A stretch of 64,000 nt of DNA. Source: Mycolicibacterium tokaiense. Lineage in GTDB: Bacteria > Actinomycetota > Actinomycetes > Mycobacteriales > Mycobacteriaceae. Below the pieces are notes generated by a model, which was not told the DNA's origin, did not search any database, and saw only the letters and a list, made by a program, of their open reading frames with translations. Shown here in pieces: positions 39,410 through 48,684 of the stretch (its first letter is position 1; the number at the start of each line of letters is the position of its first letter). The DNA is taken from the NCBI RefSeq assembly GCF_010725885.1, contig NZ_AP022600.1, positions 4,650,001-4,714,000 on the forward strand, written 5' to 3'. A program made the translations under genes and the position numbers.

Positions 39410-40276
39410 ATGGCACAAGAACTTCTTCCGGGCCAGAAGCGCTGGTCCATCGGCTCGGTGGCCGCCGACATCGGACTGGTGTTCTGGTTCCTGTTTTCGC
39501 TGTTCCCCATCTTCTGGATGCTGATGCTGGCCCTGAAGAACGCCGAACAGCAGACCACGACATACTTTTCCTTCAGTCCCACCTGGTCCAACTTCGCCAC
39601 CGTGCTCTCCGACCGTGGTACCCAGATGACCAGCGTGGACTTCAAGTCCGCGATGCTGACCAGCCTGCTGAACTGCGGCGGCGCGGTCATCGTCTCCCTG
39701 GTGATCGGCATCCCGGCCGCGTACGCGGCGGGACGCTGGCAGTACAAGGGCTCCAACGACCTGATGTTCCAGATGCTGAGCTTCCGCTTCGCCCCGGAAC
39801 TCATGGTCATCGTGCCGTTGTTCGTCATCTACAACCAGATCGGGCTGTTCGACACCAAGGTCGGCATGATCTGGGTGCTGCAGCTGGTCACCATGCCGCT
39901 GGTGGTGTGGATCCTGCGGTCCTACTTCCAGGACCTGCCCGCTGATCTCGAACAGGCCGCCCTGCTCGACGGCTACACGCGGACCCGGGCGTTCGTGATG
40001 GTGGCGCTGCCGATCGTGCGGCCCGGCATCGCCGCTGCCGCGCTGCTGGCGTTCATCTTCGCCTGGAACAACTACGTCTTCCCGCTCATCCTGGCCGACA
40101 GCAATGCCGGCACCGTCACAGTCGCCATCACCAAGTTCCTCGGTGGCGGCGGCCAGGCGTACTACAACCTCACGGCAGCCGCGGCACTCATCGCAGCCCT
40201 GCCGCCACTCATCCTCGCCCTGACCATCCAGCGCTACCTGGTGCGGGGCCTGTCGTTCGGGGCGGTGAAAGCCTGA
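39410..40276 (+). CDS. ABC importer permease, MalG type
   Basis: A 288-residue inner-membrane permease, second half of the channel. The EAA loop reads DLEQAALLDGYTRTRAFVMVALPIVRPGI, and six helices are predicted. ATG 39410 is used. Its stop (40274-40276) overlaps the ATPase start by one base. Confidence 0.92.
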   Translation: MAQELLPGQKRWSIGSVAADIGLVFWFLFSLFPIFWMLMLALKNAEQQTTTYFSFSPTWSNFATVLSDRGTQMTSVDFKSAMLTSLLNCGGAVIVSLVIGIPAAYAAGRWQYKGSNDLMFQMLSFRFAPELMVIVPLFVIYNQIGLFDTKVGMIWVLQLVTMPLVVWILRSYFQDLPADLEQAALLDGYTRTRAFVMVALPIVRPGIAAAALLAFIFAWNNYVFPLILADSNAGTVTVAITKFLGGGGQAYYNLTAAAALIAALPPLILALTIQRYLVRGLSFGAVKA

Positions 40277-41378
40277 TGGCCACCATCGAGGTCGCAGACC
40301 TGCACAAGTCGTACGGCAAGACCAAGGCAGTCGACGGCATCAGCGTCGACATCGCCGACGGCGAGTTCTTCGTCATCCTGGGCCCCAGCGGCGCCGGCAA
40401 GACCAGCACGCTGAAATCCATTGCGGGACTGGTGACGTGGACGCCGGGTCGGTGCGCATCGGAGGGGTCGACATGACGATGGTGGAGCCCTACCACCGCA
40501 ACGTCGCCATGGCTTTCGAGAGTTATGCGCTGTATCCGCAGAAGACGGTCAGCCAGAACCTGGCCTCGCCGTTGAAGTCCGGGCGCACCGGCAAGTACAC
40601 CGAGGCGCAGCAGACCGAGCGTATCGATCAGGTCACCAAGACCCTCGGCATCAACCATCTGCTGCAACGGTTCCCGCGTGAGCTGTCCAACGGCCAGCGC
40701 CAGCGGGTGGCGCTGGGCCGGGTATTGGTACGCCCGGCCGATGTGTACCTGCTCGACGAGCCGTTGAGCCACCTCGACGCCAAACTGCGGGCGCAGATGC
40801 GGGCCGAACTCAAACAACTCGGTGCCATGAGCAACACCACCACCATCTACGTCACCCACGACTACCAGGAGGCGCTGGCCCTCGGAGACCGCATCGGCGT
40901 CATGCGCGCGGGGCAGCTGGTCCAGATCGGCACCCCGGACGAGATCTGGCGCCGCCCGGCCGACACCTTCGTGGCCAAGGCGCTGGGACAGCCGGAGATC
41001 AACATCCTCGACGGCGTGGTGGACGACGGCCGGATCAGACTGGGCGCCGACCTCGACGTAGCGATCCCGGCCGACGCCCGGGTGGACCGGGGTGACCGCG
41101 TACGGGTCGGGTTGCGGCCCTCCGACATTCACGTCACCAGTGGTGAGGGTTCGCTGCGGGGGCGGGTGCAACTGGCCGAACGGCTGGGCCGCAACATCGA
41201 GCTCACCGTCGACGTCGGCGGCGCCCCGCTGATCGTGCTGACCTCGGGACGCCACGGCGTGGGGGAGGGCGATCAGGTGACCATGAGAATCGCCGACGAG
41301 AACGTGCACGTGTTCGCATCCGGTGACGGCGACACCCGTCGGCTCAGCGCAGACACCCCCTTGGAGGCCGTGAAGTGA
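40276..41378 (+). pseudogene. ABC importer ATPase 1, interrupted by a frameshift
   Basis: The first frame (40276-40476) encodes MATIEVADLHKSYGKTKAVDG and Walker A GPSGAGKTS, then shifts. The second frame (open from GTG 40437) continues VDAGSVRIGGVD, then the Q-loop region FESYALYP, signature LSNGQRQR, Walker B VYLLDEPLSHLD, the switch His in YVTHDYQEAL, and a C-terminal OB domain. One base is missing near 40433-40437; adding it would read GLVTVDAGSVRIGG. The second part alone lacks Walker A and cannot hydrolyse ATP. Either the gene is inactive or the base is an assembly error. The neighbours are intact. Confidence 0.85.
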
Positions 41379-42508
41379 CCGTCACACAGGAGAGCACCAC
41401 CACCACGGCGCAGAGCCTCACGCTGGCCGACCTGGTGAAGACGTACTCGTCGCGTGGCCGTGACAACGTGACCGCCGTCAAGGGCATCAACCTGGCCATC
41501 GAACCCGGCGAACTCGTTGCGCTGCTGGGGCCCTCGGGGTGCGGCAAGACCACCACGCTGCGGATGATCGCCGGCCTGGAGACCGTCACCAGCGGGTCCA
41601 TCAAAATCGGCGACCGCGAGATCTCCCAGTTGCCCGCGGCCAAGCGTGGGATCGGGGTGGGCTTTGAGAGTTACGCGCTGTACCCGCCGATGTCGGTGCG
41701 GGACAACCTGCTCTACGGACTCAAGGCGCGCAAGGTCAACGGGGCCGAGCAGATGGTGGCCTCCATCTGCGACCGCCTGGAGATGAACGATCTGCTGGAC
41801 TTGCGGCCCGCCGGGCTGTCCAGTGGGCAGAAGCAGCGGGTGGCGCTGGCGCGTGCACTGGTGCGCAACCCACCGGTGCTGCTGCTCGACGAGCCGCTGA
41901 GCCACCTCGACGCCTCGGCGCGCCAGCGCGTCCGTCGCGAATTGAAGGTGCTGCAGCGGGAATTCGGCTACACCACCATCGTGGTCACCCACGATCAGGT
42001 GGAAGCGCTGTCACTGGCCGACCGGCTGGCGGTGATGGACGCCGGCATCGTGCAGCAGTTCGGCACCCCGGACGAAGTGTTCGACGACCCGGCCAACCTG
42101 TTCGTCGCCACCTTCGTCGGCGAACCCCAGATCAACGTCGTCCGCGGTATCACCCGGGTAAAGGACGGGCGGGTGCACGTCGAGATCGGCGAGCGCGCAG
42201 GATCGCTGGAGACCACCGTCACCGGCATCCCCGACGGGACCGCTGTGACGGTTGGCGTCCGGCCCCAGGACTGTGCGCTGGCCGCGGAGGAAAGTGGCGC
42301 CGAGGGCGGCATCACAGCCACCGTCGCGTTTTTCGAGCACCTGCTGGAGTTCGGATTGGCTACCAGTACGGTTGCCGGTATGGAAGAGGGAATCGTCGTA
42401 CAGACTCCCGCGCAGGAGAGCTACCAGTCCGAGCAGCGGGTGAGCATCACCGCCCCCGCCGAGCGGGTGTACCTCTTCGACGCCGAGAGTGGAGACAGGT
42501 TGCGATGA
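41375..42508 (+). CDS. ABC importer ATPase 2
   Basis: A 377-residue ATPase of the MalK/UgpC type. Walker A is GPSGCGKTT, the signature LSSGQKQR, Walker B VLLLDEPLSHLD, the switch His in VVTHDQVEAL, and a C-terminal OB (TOBE) domain is present. The Q-loop reads FESYALYP, with Glu where most have Gln. GTG 41375 overlaps the ATPase 1 stop by four bases. Paired, non-identical ATPases occur in polyol importers, so this subunit normally works with ATPase 1. Confidence 0.92.
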   Translation: MTVTQESTTTTAQSLTLADLVKTYSSRGRDNVTAVKGINLAIEPGELVALLGPSGCGKTTTLRMIAGLETVTSGSIKIGDREISQLPAAKRGIGVGFESYALYPPMSVRDNLLYGLKARKVNGAEQMVASICDRLEMNDLLDLRPAGLSSGQKQRVALARALVRNPPVLLLDEPLSHLDASARQRVRRELKVLQREFGYTTIVVTHDQVEALSLADRLAVMDAGIVQQFGTPDEVFDDPANLFVATFVGEPQINVVRGITRVKDGRVHVEIGERAGSLETTVTGIPDGTAVTVGVRPQDCALAAEESGAEGGITATVAFFEHLLEFGLATSTVAGMEEGIVVQTPAQESYQSEQRVSITAPAERVYLFDAESGDRLR

Positions 42509-44241
42509 CCAAGTTGTTCAACGACCCGGCGCGGTTCACCGAGGACATGCTCGCCGGTTTCCTCGACGCAAACTCCCGCTACGTTGCGGGGGTACCGGGC
42601 GGTGTGGTCCGTGCCAACAAGACCGCCCCGGGCAAGGTCGCCGTGGTGATCGGCGGCGGTTCAGGGCATTACCCGGCGTTCTGCGGCACTGTCGGTCCGG
42701 GTTTCGCCGACGGGGCCGTGGTCGGCAACATCTTCACCTCGCCGTCGGCCGAGGAGGCCGCCTCGGTGGCCCGCGCCGCGCACGGCGACGCCGGAGTGTT
42801 GCTGACCACGGGCAACTATGCCGGTGACGTGATGAACTTCGGCCTGGCCGTCACGCAACTGAAGAGCGAAGGCATCGACGCGGTGTACTTCGCCGTCACC
42901 GACGACGTGGCGTCGGCACCCAAGGGCGAAGAAGCCAAGCGCCGCGGGATCGCCGGGGACTTCACCGTGTTCAAGTGCGCCAGCGCCGCAGCCGAGGACG
43001 GCCTGGACCTGGAGAACGTGGTGCGGGTGGCCACGGCCGCCAACGACGCCACCCGCACTCTCGGCGTGGCCTTCGACGGCTGCACCCTGCCCGGCGCCGA
43101 CCATCCGTTGTTCACCGTGCCCGAGGGGCACATGGGTCTGGGCCTGGGTATCCACGGCGAACCCGGGGTGGCCGATCACCCGATGCCGTCCGCGGCCGAG
43201 TTGGCCGCCACCCTGGTCGACGGTGTGCTCGAGGATTTCCCGGAGAACGCATCGCGGCGCATCGCGGTGATCCTCAACGGCCTCGGCCGCACCAAGTACG
43301 AAGAGCTGTTCGTGGTGTGGGGCACCGCAGCGCAGCTGTTGCGGGACAAAGGTTTCGAGATCGTCGAGCCCGAGGTCGGTGAGTTGGTCACCAGCCTGGA
43401 CATGGCCGGGTGCTCACTGACGGTGATGTGGCTCGACGACGAACTCGAGAAGTACTGGACCGCGCCGGCCGATACCCCGGCCTACCGCAAGGGCGCCGCG
43501 GTGTCCGCGTCGGCAGGGGAGAAGCGTACCGACGCCGCCGCTGACGCCGCGGTGGAGGCGCCGGTGCTCGCCGAACTCTCCGATGACGACGGCCGGCGCT
43601 GCGGACAGTTCGTGGCCCGGGCCGTCACCGCCATCGCCGACATGCTGGCCGACGCCGAGGACGAACTTGGCCGCATCGATGCCGTCGCCGGTGACGGTGA
43701 CCACGGGCGCGGCATGGTGAAGGGCTCGTCGGCGGCACGCACGGCCGCCGACGCGGCCGTTGCGCAGGACGGTGGCACCGCGTCGGTGCTGGGAGCGGCC
43801 GGCAAGGAGTGGGCCGCCAAGGCGGGCGGTACCTCCGGGGTGCTGTGGGGGGCAATGCTTTCCGCGGTCGGAGCCCGCCTGGGCGACACCGGTACACCGC
43901 AGTCGGCCGCGGTGGCCGCCGGCCTGCGCGACGGCTATGACGCCCTGATCAGCCTCGGCGGCGCCGCACCGGGTGACAAGACGATGCTCGACGCGCTGCT
44001 GCCGTTCGTCGAGGACCTGGAGCGCCGCGTCAAGGACGGCCAGTCGTGGCAGGACGCGTGGCCGGCTGCCGCGCAGGTCGCCACCGACGCCGCCAAGGAC
44101 ACCGCGCAGCTGCGGCCGAAGGTGGGTCGCGCCCGCCCGCTGGCCGAACGCAGTATCGGTACCCCGGACGCCGGGGCCACGTCGCTGGCGATGTGTGCCA
44201 ACACCATTGCCGCAGTTCTGACTTCAGAAGGAGACAAGTGA
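42505..44241 (+). CDS. derK: DhaK-DhaL fusion kinase, D-erythrulose kinase-like
   Basis: A 578-residue ATP-dependent dihydroxyacetone-type kinase. The DhaK domain (about 1-330) has the substrate-binding His217 in GLGIHGEPG and the Gly-rich [12 protein letters not shown] near the start. After a linker, the DhaL domain (about 360-578) has the Mg-ATP aspartates in [10 protein letters not shown] (Asp397, Asp399) and [15 protein letters not shown] kinases of this form act on triose or tetrulose. In a tetritol locus the likely reaction is erythrulose to erythrulose 4-phosphate, as for M. smegmatis DerK. ATG 42505 overlaps the ATPase 2 stop. Confidence 0.85.
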   Translation: MTKLFNDPARFTEDMLAGFLDANSRYVAGVPGGVVRANKTAPGKVAVVIGGGSGHYPAFCGTVGPGFADGAVVGNIFTSPSAEEAASVARAAHGDAGVLLTTGNYAGDVMNFGLAVTQLKSEGIDAVYFAVTDDVASAPKGEEAKRRGIAGDFTVFKCASAAAEDGLDLENVVRVATAANDATRTLGVAFDGCTLPGADHPLFTVPEGHMGLGLGIHGEPGVADHPMPSAAELAATLVDGVLEDFPENASRRIAVILNGLGRTKYEELFVVWGTAAQLLRDKGFEIVEPEVGELVTSLDMAGCSLTVMWLDDELEKYWTAPADTPAYRKGAAVSASAGEKRTDAAADAAVEAPVLAELSDDDGRRCGQFVARAVTAIADMLADAEDELGRIDAVAGDGDHGRGMVKGSSAARTAADAAVAQDGGTASVLGAAGKEWAAKAGGTSGVLWGAMLSAVGARLGDTGTPQSAAVAAGLRDGYDALISLGGAAPGDKTMLDALLPFVEDLERRVKDGQSWQDAWPAAAQVATDAAKDTAQLRPKVGRARPLAERSIGTPDAGATSLAMCANTIAAVLTSEGDK

Positions 44242-44699
44242 TGCCGTCCAATCTGCGGATCGTGGTGGGCTCCGACGATGCCGGGTACGAGTACAAGGAA
44301 GCCCTCAAGGGCGATCTGAACGCCGACTCCCGCGTGGCCGAGGTCACCGACGTCGGTGTGGGCACCGATGAGGACACCGCCTACCCGCACATCGCGGTGG
44401 CCGCGGCCCGTCTGGTCGCCGAGGGCAAAGCCGATCGTGCACTACTGATCTGCGGCACCGGCCTCGGTGTCGCGATCGCCGCCAACAAGGTGCCCGGTGT
44501 CCGCGCCGTCACCGCCCACGACGGGTTCTCCGTCGAGCGGTCGGTGCTGTCGAACAACGCGCAGGTGCTGTGCATGGGCCAGCGGGTCATCGGCCTCGAG
44601 TTGGCGCGCCGGCTGGCCAAGGAATGGCTGGACTACGAATTCGACCCCAACAGCAAGTCTGCCGACAAGGTCGACGCCATCTGCAGCTACGAGCAGTAG
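44241..44699 (+). CDS. derI: RpiB/LacAB-family isomerase, D-erythrulose 4-phosphate isomerase-like
   Basis: A 152-residue sugar-phosphate isomerase. The N-terminal phosphate site is [15 protein letters not shown], the catalytic Cys lies in [22 protein letters not shown], and a proton-transfer His in [29 protein letters not shown]. RpiB is normally ribose-5-phosphate isomerase B. In this operon the expected reaction is erythrulose 4-phosphate to erythrose 4-phosphate, which enters the pentose phosphate pathway. ATG 44241 overlaps the kinase stop by one base, after AGAAGGAGA. Confidence 0.83.
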   Translation: MPSNLRIVVGSDDAGYEYKEALKGDLNADSRVAEVTDVGVGTDEDTAYPHIAVAAARLVAEGKADRALLICGTGLGVAIAANKVPGVRAVTAHDGFSVERSVLSNNAQVLCMGQRVIGLELARRLAKEWLDYEFDPNSKSADKVDAICSYEQ

Positions 44700-44715
44700 C
44701 GGCCCGGCCCGGGTG

Positions 44716-45783
44716 TCACGTCGCCAACGGTGACGGGTGCCCGGGCTTGCCGCCTGCGGCGTCGCGCCGTCGCGCGGCCATTCCCGAGAGCGCCTCGAAC
44801 ACCACCCGGTGCGCGGCGTTGACGGTCAGTTCGGCGTGGTCGTAGGCCGGTGCCACCTCCACCACGTCCACTCCGGCGACGTCGTGTTCGTAGCAGAGTT
44901 GGCGCACCATGCGCAGCAGGTCGGCGCTGGTGATGCCACCGGGTTCCGGGGTGCCGGTGCCCGGGGCGTGCGCGGGGTCGAGGACGTCGATGTCCACCGA
45001 CAGGTACAGCTTGTCGGCCTTGGCCAGTGCTTCGCTGACCGCGGTGTTCATCACCTCCTTGAAACCGCGGTCCCAGATCTCCTGCATGGTGTGCCAGGTC
45101 ATGCCCTGCTCGAGCATCCACTCGAAGGTGTCCTGCGGGGGCCAGTAGCCGCGCAGACCCACCTGGACGAAGTGGGTGCCGGGCACCGCACCGGACTCGA
45201 TGAGCCGCCGCATCGGGGTGCCGTGGCTGGCCAGATTGCCTTCGATGATGTCGGCGGTGTCGGCGTGGGCATCGAAGTGCACGATGCCGACGTTGCCATA
45301 GCCGTGCACATCCGCCACGGCGGTGGCCGAGGGCCAGGTTATGGAGTGGTCACCGCCGAGCACCACCGGCACGATGCCGCGGGAAGCCACCGCGTGCACG
45401 CGCTCACGAATGTTGTTGTGCGACACCTCGGTCTGCCCGTGCGGGCAGTAGGCATCACCGAAGTCGACCACCTCGAGCCAGTCGAAGATCTCCAGCCCGA
45501 GGTCCATGTGATAGGTGCCCGGCTCGTAGGCGGTGGCACGGATGGCGCGGGGCCCGAACCTCGCACCCGGGCGGTTGGTGGTGGCGATGTCGAAGGGCGC
45601 GCCCACGATCGCGACGTCGGGCTGCCACTCGTCGAGTTGTTCGACCTCGGTGAGGAACGGCCGGTGCCCGAACGACGCCAGACCGGCATACGCCAGTTCG
45701 AGTTGCTCCAACATGCCTGGCGGCAGGTCGCGCTGCGGTCCGTGCTGGTGACTTCCGCCGTGGTGGTCGTGGCCCATTCCCAA
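44716..45783 (-). CDS. Ureohydrolase, agmatinase family
   Basis: A 355-residue binuclear Mn enzyme that releases urea from a guanidino compound. Metal-binding motifs in order: GGDHSITW, GIVHFDAHADTAD and SVDIDVLDPAHAPGTGTPEPGG. Agmatine is the most likely substrate, but guanidinobutyrate or similar cannot be excluded. The first 14 residues (MGMGHDHHGGSHQH) are unusually His-rich and could hold metal. It converges with the isomerase gene of the sugar-alcohol operon (16-base gap). Confidence 0.87.
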   Translation of the reverse strand: MGMGHDHHGGSHQHGPQRDLPPGMLEQLELAYAGLASFGHRPFLTEVEQLDEWQPDVAIVGAPFDIATTNRPGARFGPRAIRATAYEPGTYHMDLGLEIFDWLEVVDFGDAYCPHGQTEVSHNNIRERVHAVASRGIVPVVLGGDHSITWPSATAVADVHGYGNVGIVHFDAHADTADIIEGNLASHGTPMRRLIESGAVPGTHFVQVGLRGYWPPQDTFEWMLEQGMTWHTMQEIWDRGFKEVMNTAVSEALAKADKLYLSVDIDVLDPAHAPGTGTPEPGGITSADLLRMVRQLCYEHDVAGVDVVEVAPAYDHAELTVNAAHRVVFEALSGMAARRRDAAGGKPGHPSPLAT

Positions 45784-45851
45784 ACCCTAGGGCCAGAACG
45801 GCTACCTGGCAGGTAATTGCCCGGCGACCCGCATCGGCGCAGGGTGACAGC

Positions 45852-46130
45852 ATGGCTGACGATCCCTTGCCCCGCTGGTTGCGGTTCGTGCTGAAGTCGG
45901 ATCAGGCCGGTTCATCCTGGTATGTGGGCCTCGGATTCTTCTTCGCCCCGGTGCTCGCGCTGGTGGCTCCCTGGCCGGAGGTTCGCACGGTGCTGTGGGT
46001 TCTGATCGCGGTGGCCGGGCTGTGGCTGGGCCTGCTGGGGGTGGCGATGGCGACCGGACTGGCGATGATGATGCGCGCCGGGCGGGAGATCTCCGAGGAA
46101 CACTGGCGCGCCCTGTTCGACTACCGATGA
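45852..46130 (+). CDS. Small membrane protein, function unknown
   Basis: A 92-residue protein with two strong hydrophobic segments (about residues 25-42 and 45-72), an N-terminal amphipathic part (PRWLRFVLKSDQ) and a charged C-terminus (EISEEHWRALFDYR). No recognised domain. It is divergent from the ureohydrolase gene and 51 bases upstream of the monooxygenase-fold gene. Confidence 0.72.
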   Translation: MADDPLPRWLRFVLKSDQAGSSWYVGLGFFFAPVLALVAPWPEVRTVLWVLIAVAGLWLGLLGVAMATGLAMMMRAGREISEEHWRALFDYR

Positions 46131-46181
46131 GTTCGGCGCCGTCGCCGGGTCGATACAGCACAGCAGACAGGAGGTTCGGCC

Positions 46182-46469
46182 ATGGTGATCGTCGCCGGGT
46201 ATCTGCACGTCGCCGCAGGCGAGCGGGACGGCTATCTCACGGGTTGTGTGGCGGTGGTGCAGCAGGCCCGCGCTGCCGCGGGTTGCCTGGGCTTCTCGAT
46301 CAGCGCCGACCTGGTGGACCCGGGTCGGATCAATGTCTTCGAGCGGTGGGAGACCCAGCAGGCCGTCGACGCGTTCCGCGGCAGCGGGCCCGATGATCAG
46401 CAGAGTGCTGCGCTGCTGTCCGCCGCGGTCGCCGAATACGACGTCAGTGCGACGCGGCCGCTGAGCTGA
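46182..46469 (+). CDS. Antibiotic biosynthesis monooxygenase (ABM) domain protein
   Basis: A 95-residue single ABM domain, a dimeric ferredoxin-like fold seen in cofactor-free monooxygenases and heme-degrading proteins. Family pattern: VAGYLHVAAGERDGYL, ARAAAGCLGFSISAD, INVFERWETQQAVDAFR. The natural reaction is unknown. It has a strong ribosome site (ACAGGAGG) and overlaps the convergent thioesterase gene by 26 bases. Confidence 0.83.
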   Translation: MVIVAGYLHVAAGERDGYLTGCVAVVQQARAAAGCLGFSISADLVDPGRINVFERWETQQAVDAFRGSGPDDQQSAALLSAAVAEYDVSATRPLS

Positions 46470-46857
46470 TCCGGTCGCGGACCCACTGGGGCCAGGGCTG
46501 CTTGCCGTAGGTCTTCGTCTCGACGCACACGTGGGTCATCAGGCAGTCTGCCAGCAGCTCGCCGTCGCGCAGGATGCTGAATTCCGTTTGCAGTGAGGTG
46601 TTTCCGGGTGGGCGGAAGGTCGCCTCGACGGTCAGCCGGTCGTCGTAGTGCGCCGGTCGCCGGAACTGCAGCTGCGCGGCGGCCACCACCACGTCGATGC
46701 CGCCGGCCACCAGCGCCTGGTAGTCACCGACCACCGCGCTCAGGGCGTCGGTGTGCGCCATGTCGACCCAGGTCAGATAGTGCGAGTTGAACACCCGGCC
46801 CTGCATGTCGCACTCGCTGAACCGCACCCGCAGCGCCATCGTGTGGTGCGCCGTCAT
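46444..46857 (-). CDS. Hot-dog acyl-CoA thioesterase (4HBT-like)
   Basis: A 137-residue single hot-dog thioesterase. The active-site helix motif is FSECDMQGRVFNSHYLTWVDMA, with the catalytic Asp of the 4-hydroxybenzoyl-CoA thioesterase type. ATG 46857 overlaps the upstream regulator's stop by four bases (ATGA), so the regulator and thioesterase form an operon. The acyl substrate is unknown. Confidence 0.87.
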   Translation of the reverse strand: MTAHHTMALRVRFSECDMQGRVFNSHYLTWVDMAHTDALSAVVGDYQALVAGGIDVVVAAAQLQFRRPAHYDDRLTVEATFRPPGNTSLQTEFSILRDGELLADCLMTHVCVETKTYGKQPWPQWVRDRISSAAASH

Positions 46858-47630
46858 CGCAGGGCCCGCGCGGTGGCGTCGTCGGCGGGCAGGAACGCCT
46901 CCAGGCTCAGCTCGGCGGCGGTGAGGTCCAGTGCGGTCCCGAACGTCGTCACGGTGCTGAGCAGCGTCAGCACATCCCCGGAGCTGGTCTGCAGCTCCAA
47001 GGGCACCACCACGCCGGCGTCCTCGTCGTCGGCCGGGCCGTCCCCGGGATAGCCCTCCAACTCGCTGAGCAGCGCCCCCAGCTCGGGGTCGCCACTGACT
47101 GCGGTCTCGCGGCGTAACCGCTGCAGCAGGTGGTGGCGCCACTGCGCCAGATTCCGGATCCGCGGGGCCAGCCCGTCGGGGTGGAGCGCGATGCGCAGCG
47201 CGTTCGGGGTGGCCAGCAGGGCGGGGGAGACGCCGTCCAGCAGCGCCGTCGCCGCGGTGTTGGTGGCCACGATGGTCCAGCGACGGTCCACCGCCAGGCA
47301 CGGATAGGGCTGGTAGGCGGTCAACACCCGTTGCACGGCGCCGGCGATGGCGGTCATCTCGGGATCTTCGAGGGACCGTTCGGTGTACACCGGCGCCAGA
47401 CCCGCCGCCACCAGGAGTTGATTCTGCTCACGGCGGGGTATGTCGAGGACGGCGGCCAACCGCAGCACCATGGCCCGGCTCGGCACCGACCTGCCGGTCT
47501 CGAGAAAACTCAGGTGACGTGCGGAGATGTCGGCGTCGATGGCCAGGTCCAGCTGGCTCAGCCGCCGGCGGGTGCGCCACTGCCTCATCAGGGTGCCGAA
47601 GGGGGGAGCGGGGGACTCGCGAATGCTCAC
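46854..47630 (-). CDS. XRE/MmyB-like transcriptional regulator
   Basis: A 258-residue regulator. The N-terminal XRE helix-turn-helix reads RRLSQLDLAIDADISARHLSFLETGRSVPSRAMVLRLAAVLDIP. The rest is a MmyB-like ligand-binding domain (RWTIVATNTAATALLDGVSP, ALRIALHPDGLAPRIRNLAQWR). MmyB domains in actinobacteria sense fatty-acid-like molecules, which would fit its coupled thioesterase. The start is taken as GTG 47630. It is divergent from the next gene, with 42 bases between. Confidence 0.87.
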   Translation of the reverse strand: MSIRESPAPPFGTLMRQWRTRRRLSQLDLAIDADISARHLSFLETGRSVPSRAMVLRLAAVLDIPRREQNQLLVAAGLAPVYTERSLEDPEMTAIAGAVQRVLTAYQPYPCLAVDRRWTIVATNTAATALLDGVSPALLATPNALRIALHPDGLAPRIRNLAQWRHHLLQRLRRETAVSGDPELGALLSELEGYPGDGPADDEDAGVVVPLELQTSSGDVLTLLSTVTTFGTALDLTAAELSLEAFLPADDATARALR

Positions 47631-47672
47631 CTGGACAGTCTGGCCGACCCACTGTGAGAACGTAGGAGCACT

Positions 47673-48251
47673 ATGGACTCCCATGACTATGTCACCTACG
47701 AGCAGTGGGGGCGCAACTTCTTCGCTCTCGCGGTGACCGAGGACCGGGTGGCCGCGGCGTTCGGTGAGATCGCCGGCGACGAGCTGACGATGGGCCCGAT
47801 GGCCCAGGGGCCGGGCCGGCTGGCGCGGGTGACCGCGAAAGTCCGCATCCAGGAACCGCGCGCAATCCGCCAGCTCGGCGACACCATCACGTTCACCATC
47901 CGGATCCCACTGGTCATCGATCTGCTGGTGGACCTGCGCCTGGACAAGCAACGATTCACGGTGGACGGCGAGATCGCGCTGCGCGCGACCGCCCGCGCCG
48001 CCGAGCCCCTGGTGCTCATCCTGGATGTGGCCAAACCGCGGGCCACCGACATCAGCGTGCACGTGGAATCGCAGTCCATCCGCGGGGAGATCGTCCGGTT
48101 GATCGGTGGTGTGGACGCCGAGATCCGGCGTTTCATCGCCGCGCACGTGTCCGAGCAGATCGACGCGCCCGAGTCCATCCAGGCGAAGGTGATCGACGTG
48201 GCGAGCATGATCGACGCCACCTGGACGGGGGCTGGGCCCCAGACGGTGTGA
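47673..48251 (+). CDS. Conserved actinobacterial protein, function unknown
   Basis: A 192-residue soluble protein without signal or membrane segment. It begins SHDYVTYEQWGRNFFALAVTEDRVAAAFGEIAG and has a central beta-rich part (TITFTIRIPLVIDLLVDLRLDKQRFTVDGEIALRATA). I recognise it as a type common in mycobacteria but not a named family. It is 19 bases upstream of the VOC gene and likely co-transcribed with it. Confidence 0.75.
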   Translation: MDSHDYVTYEQWGRNFFALAVTEDRVAAAFGEIAGDELTMGPMAQGPGRLARVTAKVRIQEPRAIRQLGDTITFTIRIPLVIDLLVDLRLDKQRFTVDGEIALRATARAAEPLVLILDVAKPRATDISVHVESQSIRGEIVRLIGGVDAEIRRFIAAHVSEQIDAPESIQAKVIDVASMIDATWTGAGPQTV

Positions 48252-48270
48252 CGCATGGCACGATGACCCC

Positions 48271-48684
48271 GTGTCCGCGAAACTGGATCTGCTGAGCCCC
48301 AGCCTCGAGGTGGGCGTGGTGACCACCAACCTCGAGGCGATGAGCGAGTTCTACGGAGACTTCCTCGGTCTCGAGTTGCAGGCCGACCTCGACTTCCCCG
48401 GCGGGTCACAGCGCCGCTACGCGCTGGGTGCCAATGTGGTCAAGCTGGTCACCTACACCACGGCGCCGCCGCAGCCCACCGCGCCCGGCGGCGGCAAGGC
48501 TCAGGCCGGTATCCGGTATTTCTCGTTCGCGGTGAAGAACCTGACCGCGCTGGCCGAGCGCGCGGAGCAGTCGCCGTACCAGGTGGTCGAACCCCTCACC
48601 GAGTTCGAACCGGTGCCAGGTATGGGCTTCCTGTTCCTGGCCGACCCCGACGGCAACTGGATCGAATTCTTCGGCACACTGTGA
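48271..48684 (+). CDS. VOC (glyoxalase/dioxygenase-fold) protein
   Basis: A 137-residue single VOC module: VGVVTTNLEAMSEFYGDFLGLEL at the start and GMGFLFLADPDGNWIEFFGTL at the end, with the metal-type Glu in WIEF. The reaction is unknown. GTG 48271 is used. The next gene overlaps its stop by four bases (GTGA). Confidence 0.83.
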   Translation: MSAKLDLLSPSLEVGVVTTNLEAMSEFYGDFLGLELQADLDFPGGSQRRYALGANVVKLVTYTTAPPQPTAPGGGKAQAGIRYFSFAVKNLTALAERAEQSPYQVVEPLTEFEPVPGMGFLFLADPDGNWIEFFGTL

